Source: Dirofilaria immitis
Taxonomy: Eukaryota; Nematoda; Chromadorea; Rhabditida; Onchocercidae
Direction of reading: 5' to 3'
Assembly: GCA_024305405.1 (NCBI GenBank)
Contig: JAKNDB010000104.1
Span: 186,001-250,000 of the forward strand
Length of the DNA stretch: 64,000 nt
Shown here: positions 28,528 through 42,610 of the stretch, piece after piece
Numbering within the stretch: the stretch's first letter is position 1
Layout: the number at the start of each line of letters is the position of its first letter
The notes under the pieces: model-generated
What the model was told of the DNA's origin: nothing
What the model saw: only the letters and a program-made list of their open reading frames with translations
Databases searched by the model: none
Program-made: the position numbers and the translations under genes

Positions 28528-29516
28528 ATTAATATTGCTAATCGTACATGATTTCACTTTTGGAAATTGATAAGCTATTCGAAGTATTTCATAAACTCGA
28601 GCTAAAAATTTGTATAATTATAAATTGCATAGAACATTAAAGATTATATTTTCTCATTTTAATCATTGCTAAAAAGCAAATCCAATTATATTTCAACCAA
28701 ATAATCATATTGATTAACCCATCAATTGTTTATTTATAATCAATTCAAAATAAATGAAAATTATAATAATTTGAAATTAATAAGATGCATTTTTATAATA
28801 AATTTAATTGCAATACTATATTTTTGTATTAATGAAAATGATTATTATCCATTATAATTGAATATCAAGAAAGATATTAGTCAAATGCTAATTAATATTA
28901 ATTAAAAATTGACTAAATAAGAAGGATATTTTTAACCATTAATAGAAATAAATTATCATCTTGTCAATTAATAGTCATTACAGTTATTCTTATGTTTTAA
29001 ATTTTATTTAAATTAAGATTCATTTCATTTTATAAAGGAAAGAGTAAGGTAATAAATGGATGAAAACGAAGTTTATTAGTATATTGGCTTGGAGGAATGC
29101 TTCTCTTCTTAATTTTTACTACTTTTAATATATGATTTTAATTAATTTCTATTCATTTATTAATGCTTATTTTTCTTTTCTCTTTTCTTTTGATTACTTT
29201 TATATAATATTATTATCATTAATATTAAATGATTAACAAATATCTTGATCGTATAAATGTTATCATTCAAGCGGAAATGGATTAATAAGAATTAACTATT
29301 TGCGCGATGATTAAGGTAAATAAGTAATGACCATCGATAGGTTAGTAAGGAAGTGTAAGCTTTCTCATTTAAAAGTAAACATTTCTCGAAATGAAGCTTA
29401 TCAAATTGATCTGCTTCCATCGAATTATTAAGTAATGGAGGCATTAATGCTCATCATCCGTATTATATTCATTTATGATACTCGAATTTTAACTTCATTA
29501 TAAATAATGATGAGCA

Positions 29517-29575
29517 ATAATAATAATAATAATAATAATAACGATAACAGTAGTAACAATAGTAATGATAATAAT
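29517..29575. repeat. (AAT)n microsatellite, interrupted
   Basis: AATAATAATAATAATAATAA followed by mixed AAC, AGT and ATG triplets. Confidence 0.8.
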
Positions 29576-30023
29576 ACCAATAAATCTTATTTGAGAATTA
29601 AATTTTAAAAGTCAAATTTTTATTTTTACTTGAATCGATATGATATGCTTCATATTTTCGTTGATTCTAAGAATAAATCTATTTGATAAAGATTAGATAA
29701 TAAATAATTAAAATTATTTATTAAATAAAAGCTTTTTTTATTCAATTATTATATCATTGTTAATTTTTGTTTTTCTTTTTTGTTCCTTTGTTTTAAATTT
29801 TATTTTTGAAAGGAATTAAAAAGACAAATAAATTTTTTAACCATATATATATATATATATTTTTAATCATATATATATATATCTTAATATCAAATTAATT
29901 TATATTAAATTTCGATGTTGAATTAAATCAAAGCTTTTATATCGAATTGATCTAACATTTTTTCTCTTATCTTTTAAATTAAAATTTTATTAAAACTTAA
30001 CATATTATTTGAAAATTATTAAA

Positions 30024-30195
30024 TATTATTATTATCATTATCATTATTATTGGTATTAGTAGTCATATTATTTTATTGCTATTACTATTATTATGATTAT
30101 TATTGTTATTATTATTGTCACCAGTAACAGTAGTACTAGTAATAGTAGTAGCAGTAGTAGTTGGATTAGCATTATTATTATTATTATTATTATAT
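30024..30195. repeat. (ATT)n / (AGT)n compound microsatellite
   Basis: Imperfect ATT triplets, then AGTAGTAG-type triplets at about 30118-30165, then ATT again. It abuts the more complex island at 30195-30280. Confidence 0.8.
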
Positions 30196-30282
30196 TAGTC
30201 TGACTTCAATATATGAAGCCCATCCTTTAGGATCGGAATCTTGGCTCATATTTAATTCAGCCAATGTTTGGATGAGCTGCCA
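30190..30282 (-). other. Short coding-like island on the minus strand
   Basis: In one minus-strand frame the segment reads QLIQTLAELNMSQDSDPK and then GWASYIEVRLI before TAA. Base composition is richer and more complex than the surroundings. No flanking splice pattern is clear and I recognise no family, so it could be a decayed exon, a transposon scrap, or chance. Confidence 0.2.
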
Positions 30283-30439
30283 TTTGCATAATAAAATAAA
30301 ATGTAATATAAGTGATAGTTGCAATGCAATGACATATGTATAAATTTAATATATGTTTATAATTTTAATATCCTGCAGTCTTGCTCATGCAGCCGGATGT
30401 ACTTGCATTTAGCATACGCTTTTATTACAATGCACGCAG

Positions 30440-30790
30440 CTTATTCAAATTATTATATAAATTAGATGTTGATGCATGCATGCATTCATTGCTTTAAATT
30501 TCTTAGCAAAACCGGAAATGTATTGCATTATATATAAAATAGAGATTGATGCATGCATTATGCAATCTTCGAACTTCTTGACATATCGGAAATGTTTTAG
30601 ATTATACCTAAAATGAGATCTATAATATTGCATATCTAACCTTTGGACTTTTTAATATAACCAAAAAATCTTGAGAATACATCTAAAACGAGGGATTATC
30701 GCACTGACATTCAGTTTCGGATTTTTTCTTTTAACGTATCCGGCGATTTGTCAAAATATTTCCGGTAATTTTTTAGATTTCATCTAAATT
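30440..30790. repeat. Decayed minisatellite, unit about 75 bp, 4-5 copies
   Basis: CCGGAAATG (about 30512), TCGGAAATG (about 30586), CCAAAAAATC (about 30661), CCGGCGATTTG (about 30740) and a TTTCCGGTAATTT remnant occupy equivalent places. Each is preceded by a TTC/TTTGGAC-type block and followed by ATCTAAAA/ACCTAAAATGAG-type sequence. Confidence 0.65.
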
Positions 30791-31809
30791 TATTAAAGCA
30801 AAATTATATATTTCTAAATAATATAATTTTATTTTGATAATTTCTCCCGAAATATGAAAAGATATGAGAAGATTACTCGAAAATTTTCAAATTAAATAAT
30901 CATATAATCACCAAAAAAATTTGATAAATGATAAATGATAAATGATGAATGAAATTATTATTCATCGAATATGAAATTTGAGTTACAATTGAAATTGTCT
31001 CAGATTAATATTTCAAATTTTAGGCCTTTAAAAAAATTTCTAAATTTTTTGAATTTAAATTTTGATTAAAAATCTGAAAGTGAAAATATCAGAAAATTTT
31101 TATTTAATCTAAAAATATTATTTGATGTAATTCATATTAATACTCCTATGCTCATTTTTTCCCCAAATTAATATGAAATTAATAAATTATTTTAAAAACG
31201 ATTTATGCTAAAATAATATGATAATATTGAACCAAAACTTTTATCAACAATATCAAAAAGGTTATTAATTATTTATTGATAATAGATTAATTATTAAAAG
31301 GTTACAAATTATAATATATCGTTGACCTTTTTAAAATTTCTTTTAAAAATAAATCATTCAATTTTCTTTCTTTCTTCTTCTTCTCTTCTTGACTAATCAA
31401 TGAACAAAGAATAAAATAAATCATTTATTTTAAAAGATTCAAAAATTTTTTTTTTTGGAAAAATATTTGTTAAATTCTTTTGTTAGATGATAAATAAACA
31501 AGCTAGAAGTCATATGGTATTAAAGAAATAAACATATATCAAATATATCTCAGGCAAATTTTTCTTTTTTAAAATAAAAGAAAAAGAAAAGTTTGAAAGA
31601 ATCGTCTTTCTTTGTATATACATATATATGTATGTTTGGAATATTTTGTTTATTTCTTTCTTTTCAATTATATTATTTTTTTTTCTTTAATATATATTAA
31701 TTTGTTTATTTTCTTTTAAAAATTTTATATATTCTTTTGTTTAAATTTCATTGAATTTATTCAATTTATTGTTCTTATACTTTTATATATTCCCATATAA
31801 ACATACATA

Positions 31810-31890
31810 TATGCATGCATGCATGCATTCATATGTATATATGCGTGCAAAAATGCATGCAAATGTACACGCAAGCAAATGCACGAATGC
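31810..31890. repeat. ATGCATGC-rich tract
   Basis: TATATGCATGCATGCATGCA followed by variants with GCGTGCAA and GCAAGCAAATGC. It resembles the palindromic tract at 35965 in sequence style. Confidence 0.7.
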
Positions 31891-32054
31891 ATTTATGTTC
31901 ATATAATAATAATAATATATATATATATGTCACAGGCAACATTTCGTCAACTTTTCTCACAAATAATTTCCCCAGGGATAGATAGTTTCGAGAGTGAAAT
32001 ATATCTATATATATATATGTGTGTGTGTGTGTATGTATGTGTATCGAATATCAC

Positions 32055-32340
32055 ATATATTGGTGCTACTTTGATTGTTTGCTAAATTGGCCATAACGGA
32101 CGCTTGAGCCTATGTTAATGTTACGTGAAGAGAAAATAGCCTAAATAGTGAAATAGCCTAAATAGTTTTAAAAAGTTTCAAAATTTTAGTTCATTTTTAA
32201 GATAAATCAAAATATAAAGCAAAAATTAGCCCAATTTATTATTTTATGATTGCTTCTCAAATTAGATCAGTTATTGTTTATTATTATTATTCTCATTTCT
32301 CTTGCTCAATTCAAATAGATATATTGGTGCTACTTTGATT
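32055..32340. repeat. 22-bp direct repeat pair
   Basis: The 22 bases at 32055-32076 (core TTGGTGCTACTTTGATT) recur exactly at 32319-32340. The next bases (GTTTGCTAAATT against ACTGACAAATT) stay related. The pair encloses about 240 bp and could be flanks of an old insertion or remnants of a dispersed repeat. Confidence 0.75.
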
Positions 32341-32499
32341 ACTGACAAATTAAGTGAAGCATTGAAATTTCGATCATTATCAGATAGAAAGGAATGTATT
32401 TTAATATTTAACTTATCAATCATAATTCATTCATTCATATATTATTTAGCAATGTTAACATTATATATCAAAATATTTTCAATTTATTTTAACTAAAAA

Positions 32500-34740
32500 A
32501 AAATGATAGTAAGAAGAAGAAAAAATGAAAAGTTTTAAATTAATTTTTTGCAATGTAAATCTTTAATTTTGGAATTAAATTCTTTTTAAGTCAATTATTA
32601 TCGATTTTTCGTGATATCACTTATAAGAAATCTCGGATATTCCATTCGATATTCCATGTATTGCCAATCAGTAAAATTTTATATCAAGAAGTGAATAGAT
32701 ATAAATAAAGATAAGATTCAAGTTTCAGTCAATTTCAATTATCCAATCACATACTGTAATTTTATGCTTTTTTAATCAACTAATTTATCATTGATCAATA
32801 ATAATGTCAAATATCTGTTGCAGCTTATTTATTATTTAAGTTAGCTAACCTAATTTAAAAATATTGTTCCATACGCTAACTTTTAATTTCTAATTTCAAT
32901 TAATCAATCTATTTCCAATTAATTACTTAATTTTGAATTGAATTTCAGAATTGAAAAATTCTAGCTATGAGAAAATAAATTTATTGTTATTCATTTTACA
33001 TCAGAAAGAAACGATCAAATCAAATCATCAAACATTTTATATATCTCTGATATATTTGATGTTAAGATATTAGAAATGCCAATAAGGTTCTCACGACAAA
33101 TGACTGCTAATTTACATATTTCTCTTTTCTATTTATATCAGTAGCATATATGTATATAACATATATCCTTATCTATCTTATATTTCTGCATGGGTGTGTG
33201 TATATACATGTATTTATTTGATTATAAATTAAATTTATTTCTTAAGTAATAAAAATAATTCAAATTTTTTCTTTTAATCATTTCAGATAATTTCCAATAT
33301 TTTAATACAAAATATTTTCTTTTAACAATGAAATGAGACGGAAAAAAAATAGGAAATTTAAATGAAATTATTGATTATTTCAATTCATTTTTTTCTTTTC
33401 AATTTAACAAAATATATTTGAATAGAATTGAATAATATAATAATATTTAGTAGCAATAAAAGGTTGCAGCAGGTGAATTAAGCTTTTATACCATGACAGC
33501 TGCTGGTTGTTATCAGTTTCAATTATCACTTCGACATTATCGGATAATTTAGTCGAGAAATACATAAATTTTATCTTAAACGATTAATTGAAATGATGAG
33601 TCAATCAAATATGCATGTGTTGTAAATTTTAGATTTAAAAAAATATATGATGGATAAATATTTGATGATAATTTTGGATTTTTTTAAATCTGAAATTACT
33701 TATTATTAATTGACATTATTTTAAGATTGATTGATGTTAAAATTTTCTATTCCAAGTATAGGAATTTTAGGGTTAAATTAATCTTTTATTTTAAAAATTG
33801 AAATTACAAATTATTTCCGTAATTAATTGAAAACACAAAAGAATTTTATTAAGCGAAATAAGAGTTTAATAGAATAAGAAATAAAAGAAGAACATATTTA
33901 TGCTTAAAGTTTAATATATTACTTTTAAAATAGAAATAGAATATATGATAAATTAATTATTCGCCTACCGTTATCATTATATCAATATCATCAATTATCA
34001 TCATTTTTATCATCATCATTAGTAATTCTGATAATTGTCATAATTATCATTAAACTATTGCTTTTATTCGATATTATTGTTATTATCACCCAATAATTTC
34101 ATTTATTTTTTATTATTATCATTGTTTATTATTCAATTTTTAAGTTAAATTCTGTGCTAGCAAATAGGAATAGAATATGATGAATCACAATTATCTGCTT
34201 TTCACCATAATTATATCAATGTTATTATCATCAATATTAGCATATTATTATCATCTAATAAATACGATAACCATCATTAAACTACCAATTTTTAGTCATA
34301 TATTATCAATATCATTATCATATTATTATTTATTATCATTATTCCTGTCTAAACTATCCAATCTTTGGTCACATATGATTAGTATCATTTGATAATAATA
34401 ATAATAATTTATTATTATTATTATTATTTTCTTATCGTTATCAACGCCATCATTGTCAAAGTTTGTAAAAGTCTGGTAAACATCTATAGAATAAACAAAA
34501 ATTCATTAGTTGAATTGTTTCTCGTAGTTTCGGATGTAATTTTCATTCCATTCTCATCTGGAATGAATGGAAAATTAGCGCAAATGGAAAAGCTTCAATT
34601 CTTCAATACTTATTCCATTAATTCACCTGTAATCACACATTTACATATGTCGTCTATCTACCTCAACTTACACATCACATCTGTCTATCCATTATTTTGA
34701 ACTAAAATGGATGGATCGATCGATCGTTTTGACTTTACTT
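32500..34740. other. AT-rich intergenic DNA
   Basis: No gene recognised. ATT/ATC triplet-rich stretches occur at about 33970-34420. Confidence 0.55.
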
Positions 34741-34748
34741 TACTCAAA

Positions 34749-34806
34749 TATCTATCCATCCATCCATCCATCCATCCAACCATCCATCCATCCATTCATT
34801 CATCCA
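34749..34806. repeat. (ATCC)n tetranucleotide repeat
   Basis: CCATCCATCCATCCATCCAT-type array with one AACC and a few ATTC variants. Confidence 0.9.
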
Positions 34807-35628
34807 TCATTCAATACGGATGGAAATTTATATAATTAAGTAAATTAGGGAAATTCTTTGCTTTTCGATGCTCTAAAAGGTATACATTAAAATTTACGAT
34901 TTTATCAATTTTTTTTATTTCTTTTAAATAATAAAACTTAAAATAATTACTAAATTAATTTTCAATGCTATCCGAGAGAATCAATAAATTATACTTTATT
35001 ATTTTGCCAAGAATAAATAATCTTTGTTCTTTCTTTATCTTTTCTTCTTATTTTCCCTTTACTTAAATATTCTATATATTTATTCGAACTTTTTGAATTT
35101 TGTTAATTATTCCGTTGCTAATATTTCATAATTTAATTCATTGATTTATTGAAGATAATTTAATCATTCGTTAGTATTTCTTAACTCTCTTTGATTGATT
35201 ACATTTCTCGATGAAAGTTGCATCGGTTTTTTTCTATATGCGCAACAAAAAACTTTTCTCGAATTTTCTAATATCACATATTTTTTACTAATTTGAAACT
35301 TGTTTTCACAAATTTGAAAAATTGCATTTTTCAAATTTTATATTTCATCACGAAACTTAAATTTCAATTCGAATTGTTTACTAATTATGGAATTAAAAAA
35401 TCTAAAAACTTTTGAATTCTGAGATTTCGCAAATATATCTCTTATTTTAATAAACTTGATATGTTTAAATTTTCAGACACTTTAAATAGCAATATAAAAA
35501 TAATTCATCAATATGATAGAGATAAGTAAAATGATAATATTGGCTGCTATTATTTTAATAATTTTATAAATATTAATTTAATTAAATATTTTAAATTATT
35601 TAATTTCTGATTTATCCATATATGCGTA

Positions 35629-35638
35629 ATAATAATAA

Positions 35639-35676
<38 letters not shown>

Positions 35677-35777
35677 ATGGTAAGTGATAAAATTTATATT
35701 TTGAAAATTTAATTTATAATAGGAAGAAATTGATAAAGTTGTCAAGATATTACATATATATATATATATATATATAT
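35629..35777. repeat. (AAT)n, (AGT)n and (AT)n microsatellites
   Basis: AATAATAATAATAG then AGT triplets at 35639-35677, followed after about 75 bp by a TA run at 35754-35777. Confidence 0.85.
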
Positions 35778-35964
35778 GCAATTGTATATATTTTATTATT
35801 AAACATCCCAAAGGAATTTTAAATTTTAAGAAATTCAATTTTAATGTTGGAAAATTTGCATATTTGTCAATTACTTGGATTATTTAAAGTGATTTTGCCC
35901 TAAAGGATCATTTTTATGAGATTTTCAGAATGATTGTTTGGGATTTTCATTTAGAATGTATAAT

Positions 35965-36000
35965 GCATGTATAATGCATGCATGCATGCATTATACATGC
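35965..36000. repeat. 36-bp perfect palindrome
   Basis: GCATGTATAATGCATGCA is followed directly by its own reverse complement, giving 18-bp arms with no spacer. It lies in an ATGC-rich setting (35953-36015). Perfect spacerless palindromes of this length are usually unstable, so it may have arisen recently by slippage in an ATGC repeat. Confidence 0.9.
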
Positions 36001-36082
36001 AAGATGCATGCATACATCCAACAATATTAGCAAATTTTGCATTCCATTTAAAATCTAATTTTAGTTTCATCACCGTATAAAT

Positions 36083-36165
36083 GAATGAATGAATGAATGA
36101 TAGAATGAATGAATGAATGGAAAGATGTAGGTGGATAGATGTAGGTGGATAGATGGAGATGGATA
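36083..36165. repeat. (GAAT)n and GTAGGTGGATAGAT repeats
   Basis: ATGAATGAATGAATGAATGA array to about 36120, then two copies of a 14-base GTAGGTGGATAGAT unit. Confidence 0.85.
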
Positions 36166-36169
36166 TAGG

Positions 36170-39100
36170 AAGAAGCATTAGAGTAATAATTACAAATTGA
36201 CCTTCCAATTTTATCCTCTTCTCATTCTTGAATCATTTCCTTAGTTATGCATGCAATGCTTGTTTGATTAAATTTGCAATATGAGAAGGAATGATTACGA
36301 AATGAAGCATCAGCTTATGTTTCATTTCAAATTTAGATTCAAATTTAATTTTGAACAACAATTATTCTTAAATTAAATCTAATCATTTGCTTATCAAAAT
36401 GTCCATCGGACAAATAGCAACAATCATTAGATTCAATTTTGATATAAATTTGATTTTTATGAAATGACATCCATGATTTAGCTATTCAAATATATGCAAA
36501 TAATAATAAATTTTACCTCTTTTTTTTTAAATTTATTTTTATTATTTATTATCAAATTATTAATTAATTAATTAATTAATAATTTATTAATGAAAATGGA
36601 AAAAAAGTTTGAAAATTTTTAAAAATTATACTAAAAGAGAAAAGAAACTTTCTAAGTTCTTTTTTATAAAATATATTTTAAATAATTTTAAATACAATTA
36701 CATTCGTTATTTTCAATAATTAAATAAATGTATTAAATTTTTCTATTTAATGTTTCATTTGTTGTGGAATAAATATAATAAATCTTTAATATCTCTTAAT
36801 AGATGAAATCGAATAACTCGTAATAAATGGAATATTAAAAGAGATTAATTTATTTAATTAATAAAAATATATTTAATTGATGTAATTTGGTTAAAATAAT
36901 TAACAAAATGTTTTATGAAATATTTGTTGGAAGATAATAAATTCTATTATGATTTCATTTTACCAACTTTATCATTGTTTATATTATCTGTTAACAATAA
37001 TAAAATAATTTAATTTTTAAAATTTCCATTTGTAAATAATTTCTATTAGTCTTTCAAAGATTTTTTTTGCAAAAAAGTTCGATATTGAATGTTATTCTGA
37101 AATATTTATAGCAGTTATGATTGGAATTATTTTAGGATTAGATAGTTCTAAACATTAAATCAATTACTGAATATTTCCTGGTGATTATTTAAATCATATG
37201 CTTTTCATTAATTATCATTTCATTATTTCTTCATTAAGTGATTATTTGTCAGAAATGATATTTTCCTTTACTGGACGAAATGATTCATTTTTCTCCGATA
37301 AAAATCCTGAGAAATCGAGATAATTTTCTCTCAGTGATCGTTCGCATACTCAACTAGTCCAAGTTTTCTCTTATGATTTTTTTAATTCTTTAAAGACTAT
37401 CCAATCACTTTCATTGTCTCTAATTCAATCTCGACCATTTCCTTCAACATTGTGAAGTTTGTTGAATAGAAAATTTCGATTCGATACCCTAAAATTTTGT
37501 TAAAATGTTAAAACTTTTCAATTTGTAATTTTTCATTTAGACATTTCATTTTTTGATGTGAAATTCTTTTAAACAAAATATATTAAAAAAAATGTTCATA
37601 TAATAAATGATACTTTAAAATTTTTTTAAATTTTCCGAAAATTTTTGATTCAAAATTTTATAAAATTATTAAATTTTAAATTAGAATTTAAAATAATAAT
37701 TTTTATTTCATTTACTTGTTGTATATTTCAATTTAATTTTCGTTATTCCTATTTCTTTTCAAATGATCAAAAGAAAGTATTGAAAATGTTGGCTGTAAAA
37801 GAGAAAAAAAAAAAAGTTGGTCACATGTTCATATCGTTTTACAGGCCGTTAAGTGAAGTTAAATTGAAGCTGAAATTAATTTCAAATTCTGAGCCAATTC
37901 ATCAGTTTGTTTTTACGATATTCTGATGACGTAATCTATTTGAACATTTTTTTTTCCTTTAATTAACTTATTAACTAACTAATAAATATATTTTGATAAT
38001 AAAGGAATGATTTTGATTTATAAAAAGAAGTAAGAGAGGGAGAAGAATATAATGAAATTTAAATTTTTTTAATTTAATTTAAATGGACGAATTTAAATTA
38101 ATATTAATGATAAATATTTCATTTCATCATTAAATATCAATAGGAATAAAATTACAAATGTTTAAGTAATAAAAAGAAAATACATAATTGGAAATTTTAA
38201 TTCGAAATCAAATTAGTGAAAACTAAATTGCATTTGTAAATCTTTTTATTGCACTATACTGCTAACATTTGCATAAATTTAGCATCATTTTGTTATCTTT
38301 CAATTGTAAATTTAAATTTGATTTTAATATTAAATAATATTTTTATATAATTAGCCTAAAATTCGGGTGCCTAAAATTCAAATCTCCTCCTTATATGACA
38401 TATTTATCTGACCCTTACATATTCTGGCGAAAATAACAATATTACTCATCAGTTGCACTTCATTAGCAGTCAAAAAACTTTGCTCCGCTTAAAAATTTGC
38501 TGTGTTTTCTTATAAAGTGATAAGCTGATAAATGAATAAAATAATCTGTTATATCGTTGAATGGATAATTTATCGTATAGTTTACGCAAAAACAATTTTA
38601 TTTTGAATTTTGAAAAAGTTTCTATTTTTCATATATAATTTATTTTTTATGTTTTAAATCATATAATATTTAATTTATCATATAATTTTGATATGTTATT
38701 TTGATTTTTAAATCTATTCTTATCTTATTGAAAATAGGTTGAAAAAAAAGAAATTCCTTTCTAATATATCTAAAATATAACAATGTAAAAATCATATGAT
38801 TTATTGATAAGTTACTTGCAATAATAATTTATCATTAACAGATATAATTTATTAGCTTTGAAATGACCGAAAATTGATCGTTATAGCAAAGTGCGAATTG
38901 AATTTCTCTCTTATTGTTGCTATAAAAAAAAAGAAAAAAAAATTATTAACTATAAACATATTATGTTAGATCAATGTTTAATTTCAGGTAGAAACAAATC
39001 AATCAATCAATATTATTGGTACAGTTTTAATAATAATGCGAAATCTCTTATACCGTTATCTTTGTTGACATAGCAGTGTGGTAATAGTAGAAGCAGCGAA

Positions 39101-39660
39101 CTGATTAATCACAAGAATAATGGTCTTGCAGGTGTGTGCTATCAGTTAAGAGAATTTGCCGTAATGATAAGGTTGTTCATTATAAACTTTTGTTAAGATA
39201 TATATATGTACGTAAATAGTTACCCAAATATGGTATTTTACTAAATGTTCTTTCATCTTTTATCATTTCCTTTTTTCGTTATCTTTATTGATTTCTGCCG
39301 ACTATATTTGGTTTCATTTACAAAAAAATCAAATTGAAAAGAGTATTTAATAGAAATATTTCTCTGAGATCGAAATTATTGAATTTTCAATTGAATTATT
39401 ATCTAAAATTGAAATTCGAATTGAAATTGAATAAGAAATTCGGAATTAGTATTAATAAATTATTGTTCGATATCAAAGCAAAAAAAAAATTAGTTGTTTC
39501 CTCAAAATAATCATGATTTATTTACTATAAACGTGAGATTGATAAATTTCAAAAAGTATTTGTAAGATGATATTCTTGGAAATATTTGGAAATGGAAATA
39601 TTTAACAAATCAAACAAATAGGTTGAAATAATAGAACCATAAGCTTTTATATGCTATTTA
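36170..39660. other. AT-rich intergenic DNA
   Basis: No gene, RNA or clear repeat. The longest frames (for example 37645-37926) have no recognisable motif and low-complexity composition. Confidence 0.55.
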
Positions 39661-39704
39661 AAATTACGCTGAATTCAAACTTTCACCTTGTAAGAATGAT
39701 AAAA

Positions 39705-39905
39705 TTTTTTAAAATTACGTTAAATTGTAGACTGAAAAAAATTTAATGATTGTCGGAATCACTGCGTTATCGTCAATTATCACACTAAATCTGTAATCAT
39801 ATCTTATAAGCATAACAGAATCACGTTAAATTGTAGCGTGATAGAATCTAATGATTCAAAATCACGTTAAATTGTAGCGTGATAGAATCTAATGATTGTT
39901 AGAAT
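39705..39905. repeat. 41-bp tandem repeat with two near-identical copies
   Basis: A 38-bp identical block (core CACGTTAAATTGTAGCGTGA) occurs at 39819-39856 and 39860-39897, period 41. A diverged copy (TACGTTAAATTGTAGACTGA) lies about 103 bp upstream, at 39716. The core contains the short inverted pair CACG...CGTG. Confidence 0.88.
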
Positions 39906-40272
39906 CGCTACGTCATTGTTTGTTATAGAACGTTGTTTCGGATAGAAGTCTGAAATGATATCATGATGATGATCACATAAGATAAGCTATCTTTAAAACA
40001 TGTCAAATATGGAGAATCTGATGATTGCATTTATAATATAAATATCATTTTATCAAAATATATTTTAGTATTATGAATAAATAACTTAATGAATCGCTTA
40101 ATTTTTCTTTTTTAAATTTAATTTTTTCGTTTTCTTTAGCTAAAACTTAAAATTTACTAAGTTTTCTTCTTTTCTTTGCCTTTTTTTTTAAAAAAATTAT
40201 TATTATTGTATTAATTGAGAAATTCGAAAAAATAAAATTTTTTTTCTATTCTCTTTCACTTCCCATATATAC

Positions 40273-40294
40273 TATATATATATATATATATATA
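40273..40294. repeat. (TA)n microsatellite
   Basis: Short TA run. Confidence 0.8.
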
Positions 40295-40974
40295 ATACAT
40301 ATATTTGATTGAAACAGGTTTTATTTTTTATTGTTAAAGTTTATAAAACGTAAAAAAAAGATGGTAAATGCATCAAACACCGGTTATCAAACACCGGTTT
40401 TTCTATTTTAGATAACTGAATGAAAGATGTTTCAAGAAACGGACACTTATCTGCTATTTTTACAAATTTCCCTCTTTTTTTTAATTCAAAAATTTTTAAT
40501 TTTCTCTCTCTTTCCCTTTATCTCTCTCTCTCTCTTTTTCACTTTGTTTTTCTCTTTTCACCTTAATTTGAAAGGACTTTTTTTATTCGTAGCAACAACT
40601 CTACCTGAAAATGAAGAAGAATATGAGATAAAAAAGTTGAAAAGGAATAAAGGTGTTAGTTAGTATTAGTGCATGGATTACACGACAGGTAATGGTTACA
40701 GGAGAAAGAAATAGGGCGGGGAGAGAAGGGGGAAGAAAGGCGGGGAAGAAGTGGAAGAGAGGTTAAGGAAGAGGAAAAGAGGGTAATTGTTGAAGCAAGC
40801 CTGTCTACTTCCATCCTCAATTTTTATCACTCCAAATGGCGACTGGTTTTTTTTGTCTCTACCTTTTTCCAAATTTCAAAATAAAGATTTCATTTTGGCA
40901 TTCATTGAAATAGATGCTGTGTTATTTGCTTACTATCAGGGTTTTTCAGGGTTAGGTTATCAATATGATAATAA

Positions 40975-41445
40975 TTAGTAATATAACAAAGGTATTCATG
41001 ATTACTGAGATTGATGGTACAAAAATGTACCAAAATGACTAATAATTAACGTGTACAACAAAGGTATCTATAATTGCTTATTGATGGTACAATAAGAATA
41101 CCTATGATTGGTAATGATTAGTGCTACAACAAAGGCATCAGTGATACAATAAGAATATCTCTGATTAGTTGTACAACAAAAATTAATGGTACAGTAAGAT
41201 TAGAAACGGCTAGTAGTAATTAATCGATACAAGAAGGGATATTTATAATTTTGCGATTGCTAATATCATAAGATACTTTTGCCTAATAATTAACGATACA
41301 ATAAGATTATTTATAGCAAGCAAATGATTAATGGTATAACAAACGAATTCGTGACTAGTGATTGATTGTACAATACGGTACTTCTAACTAGATAACGGTA
41401 AAACAAAGACATCCATAACGACGCAACAAAGTTAACTTTAACTAA
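40975..41445. repeat. Decayed minisatellite, unit about 30-40 bp
   Basis: Repeated variants of GGTACAACAAAGGTATC and GATTAGTAATTAATGGTACA alternate for about 470 bp, for example GTACAACAAAGGTATC at about 41052 and CTACAACAAAGGCATC at about 41122. Copies are heavily diverged and spacing is irregular. Confidence 0.7.
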
Positions 41446-42610
41446 TCATTTATAATACATGGATACTATCAGTGGTTAGTGATAAACGATAGCAGCTATT
41501 TATAGTATCCAAGTATTGTTTATTACTATAGAAATATCATAACTTAACTGTAAAATAGGTACTATTCTGATATATAAAGTGGCAAATTATCCATAGATAT
41601 TTAATTAATTCGATAAATGAATAATATGTAAATGAATGGCTTTTCTCTTTTTAACATTCTTTTTCCCTCTCTTTTTAGGTTAAAAGATAGATGTAATGAT
41701 ATTTTATCAGCAATACTAATCATTTTCTTGTATTAGATTATTAATTTACTCAATAAAAATTAATTATCAATATCTAATTCTATAGTTTCTCTGTCACTGA
41801 TTTATGTTACGATATTAATTTTATTAAATTGTGATATGATGAAATTTTCCCGTTATTAATTATATTGATGTAATTTTAGGATAGCTATTTACATGCACGA
41901 TTTATACTTCACGTATTTTAATTTCGAATTTTATTTCTTCTTTTTTGGCTAATATCAGCAAGAAACATAAGTTGATTATTCGATAAAGAATGATTAATAT
42001 TAAACATATTTCTTAACCTAATATCAGCAAAATAATAAATTGATTTAATGCTCAATACTTTCATATTATTAACCATCATCTAATTTCACTAATACTATAG
42101 ATTAATAAAATATCATTTTCATACCAGTAAATCATTTGATCATTTGACATATTATGTATTAGAAGCCTCGATTTTCAAAGGGAATAAAAAGCAAAGATTT
42201 TCATTCTTAAACATTCTTTCCCTTACTTTTTTTTAAATGAATTTTTTCCCATTTGTTTTACATGTATTTGAATTATTTTGCAGAAAATAAGCAAAAATAG
42301 AATTAAAAAAAATTATTTCAGAAGTTTTTAATTTCAAATTAATAAATAAAAATTTAAAATTTACTCTCAAATATTTATCTTTTTTATATGAGCTTTTTTA
42401 TCTTATATATTCTAAATTTGAATCCTTTTTTTTCTATCAAAAAACAATTTTTATTTCAATTTATTCAATTTCATAAAATTAACAAATAATGAATTTAAAA
42501 TAGTATTATGAGAAACAAACAAATAAATAACTCAGCTTAATGGTCCCTTCAATTTTAATATCATTCCTTTTCATTTGACTTCATTAAATCCATTATTAGC
42601 AATAATTTCA

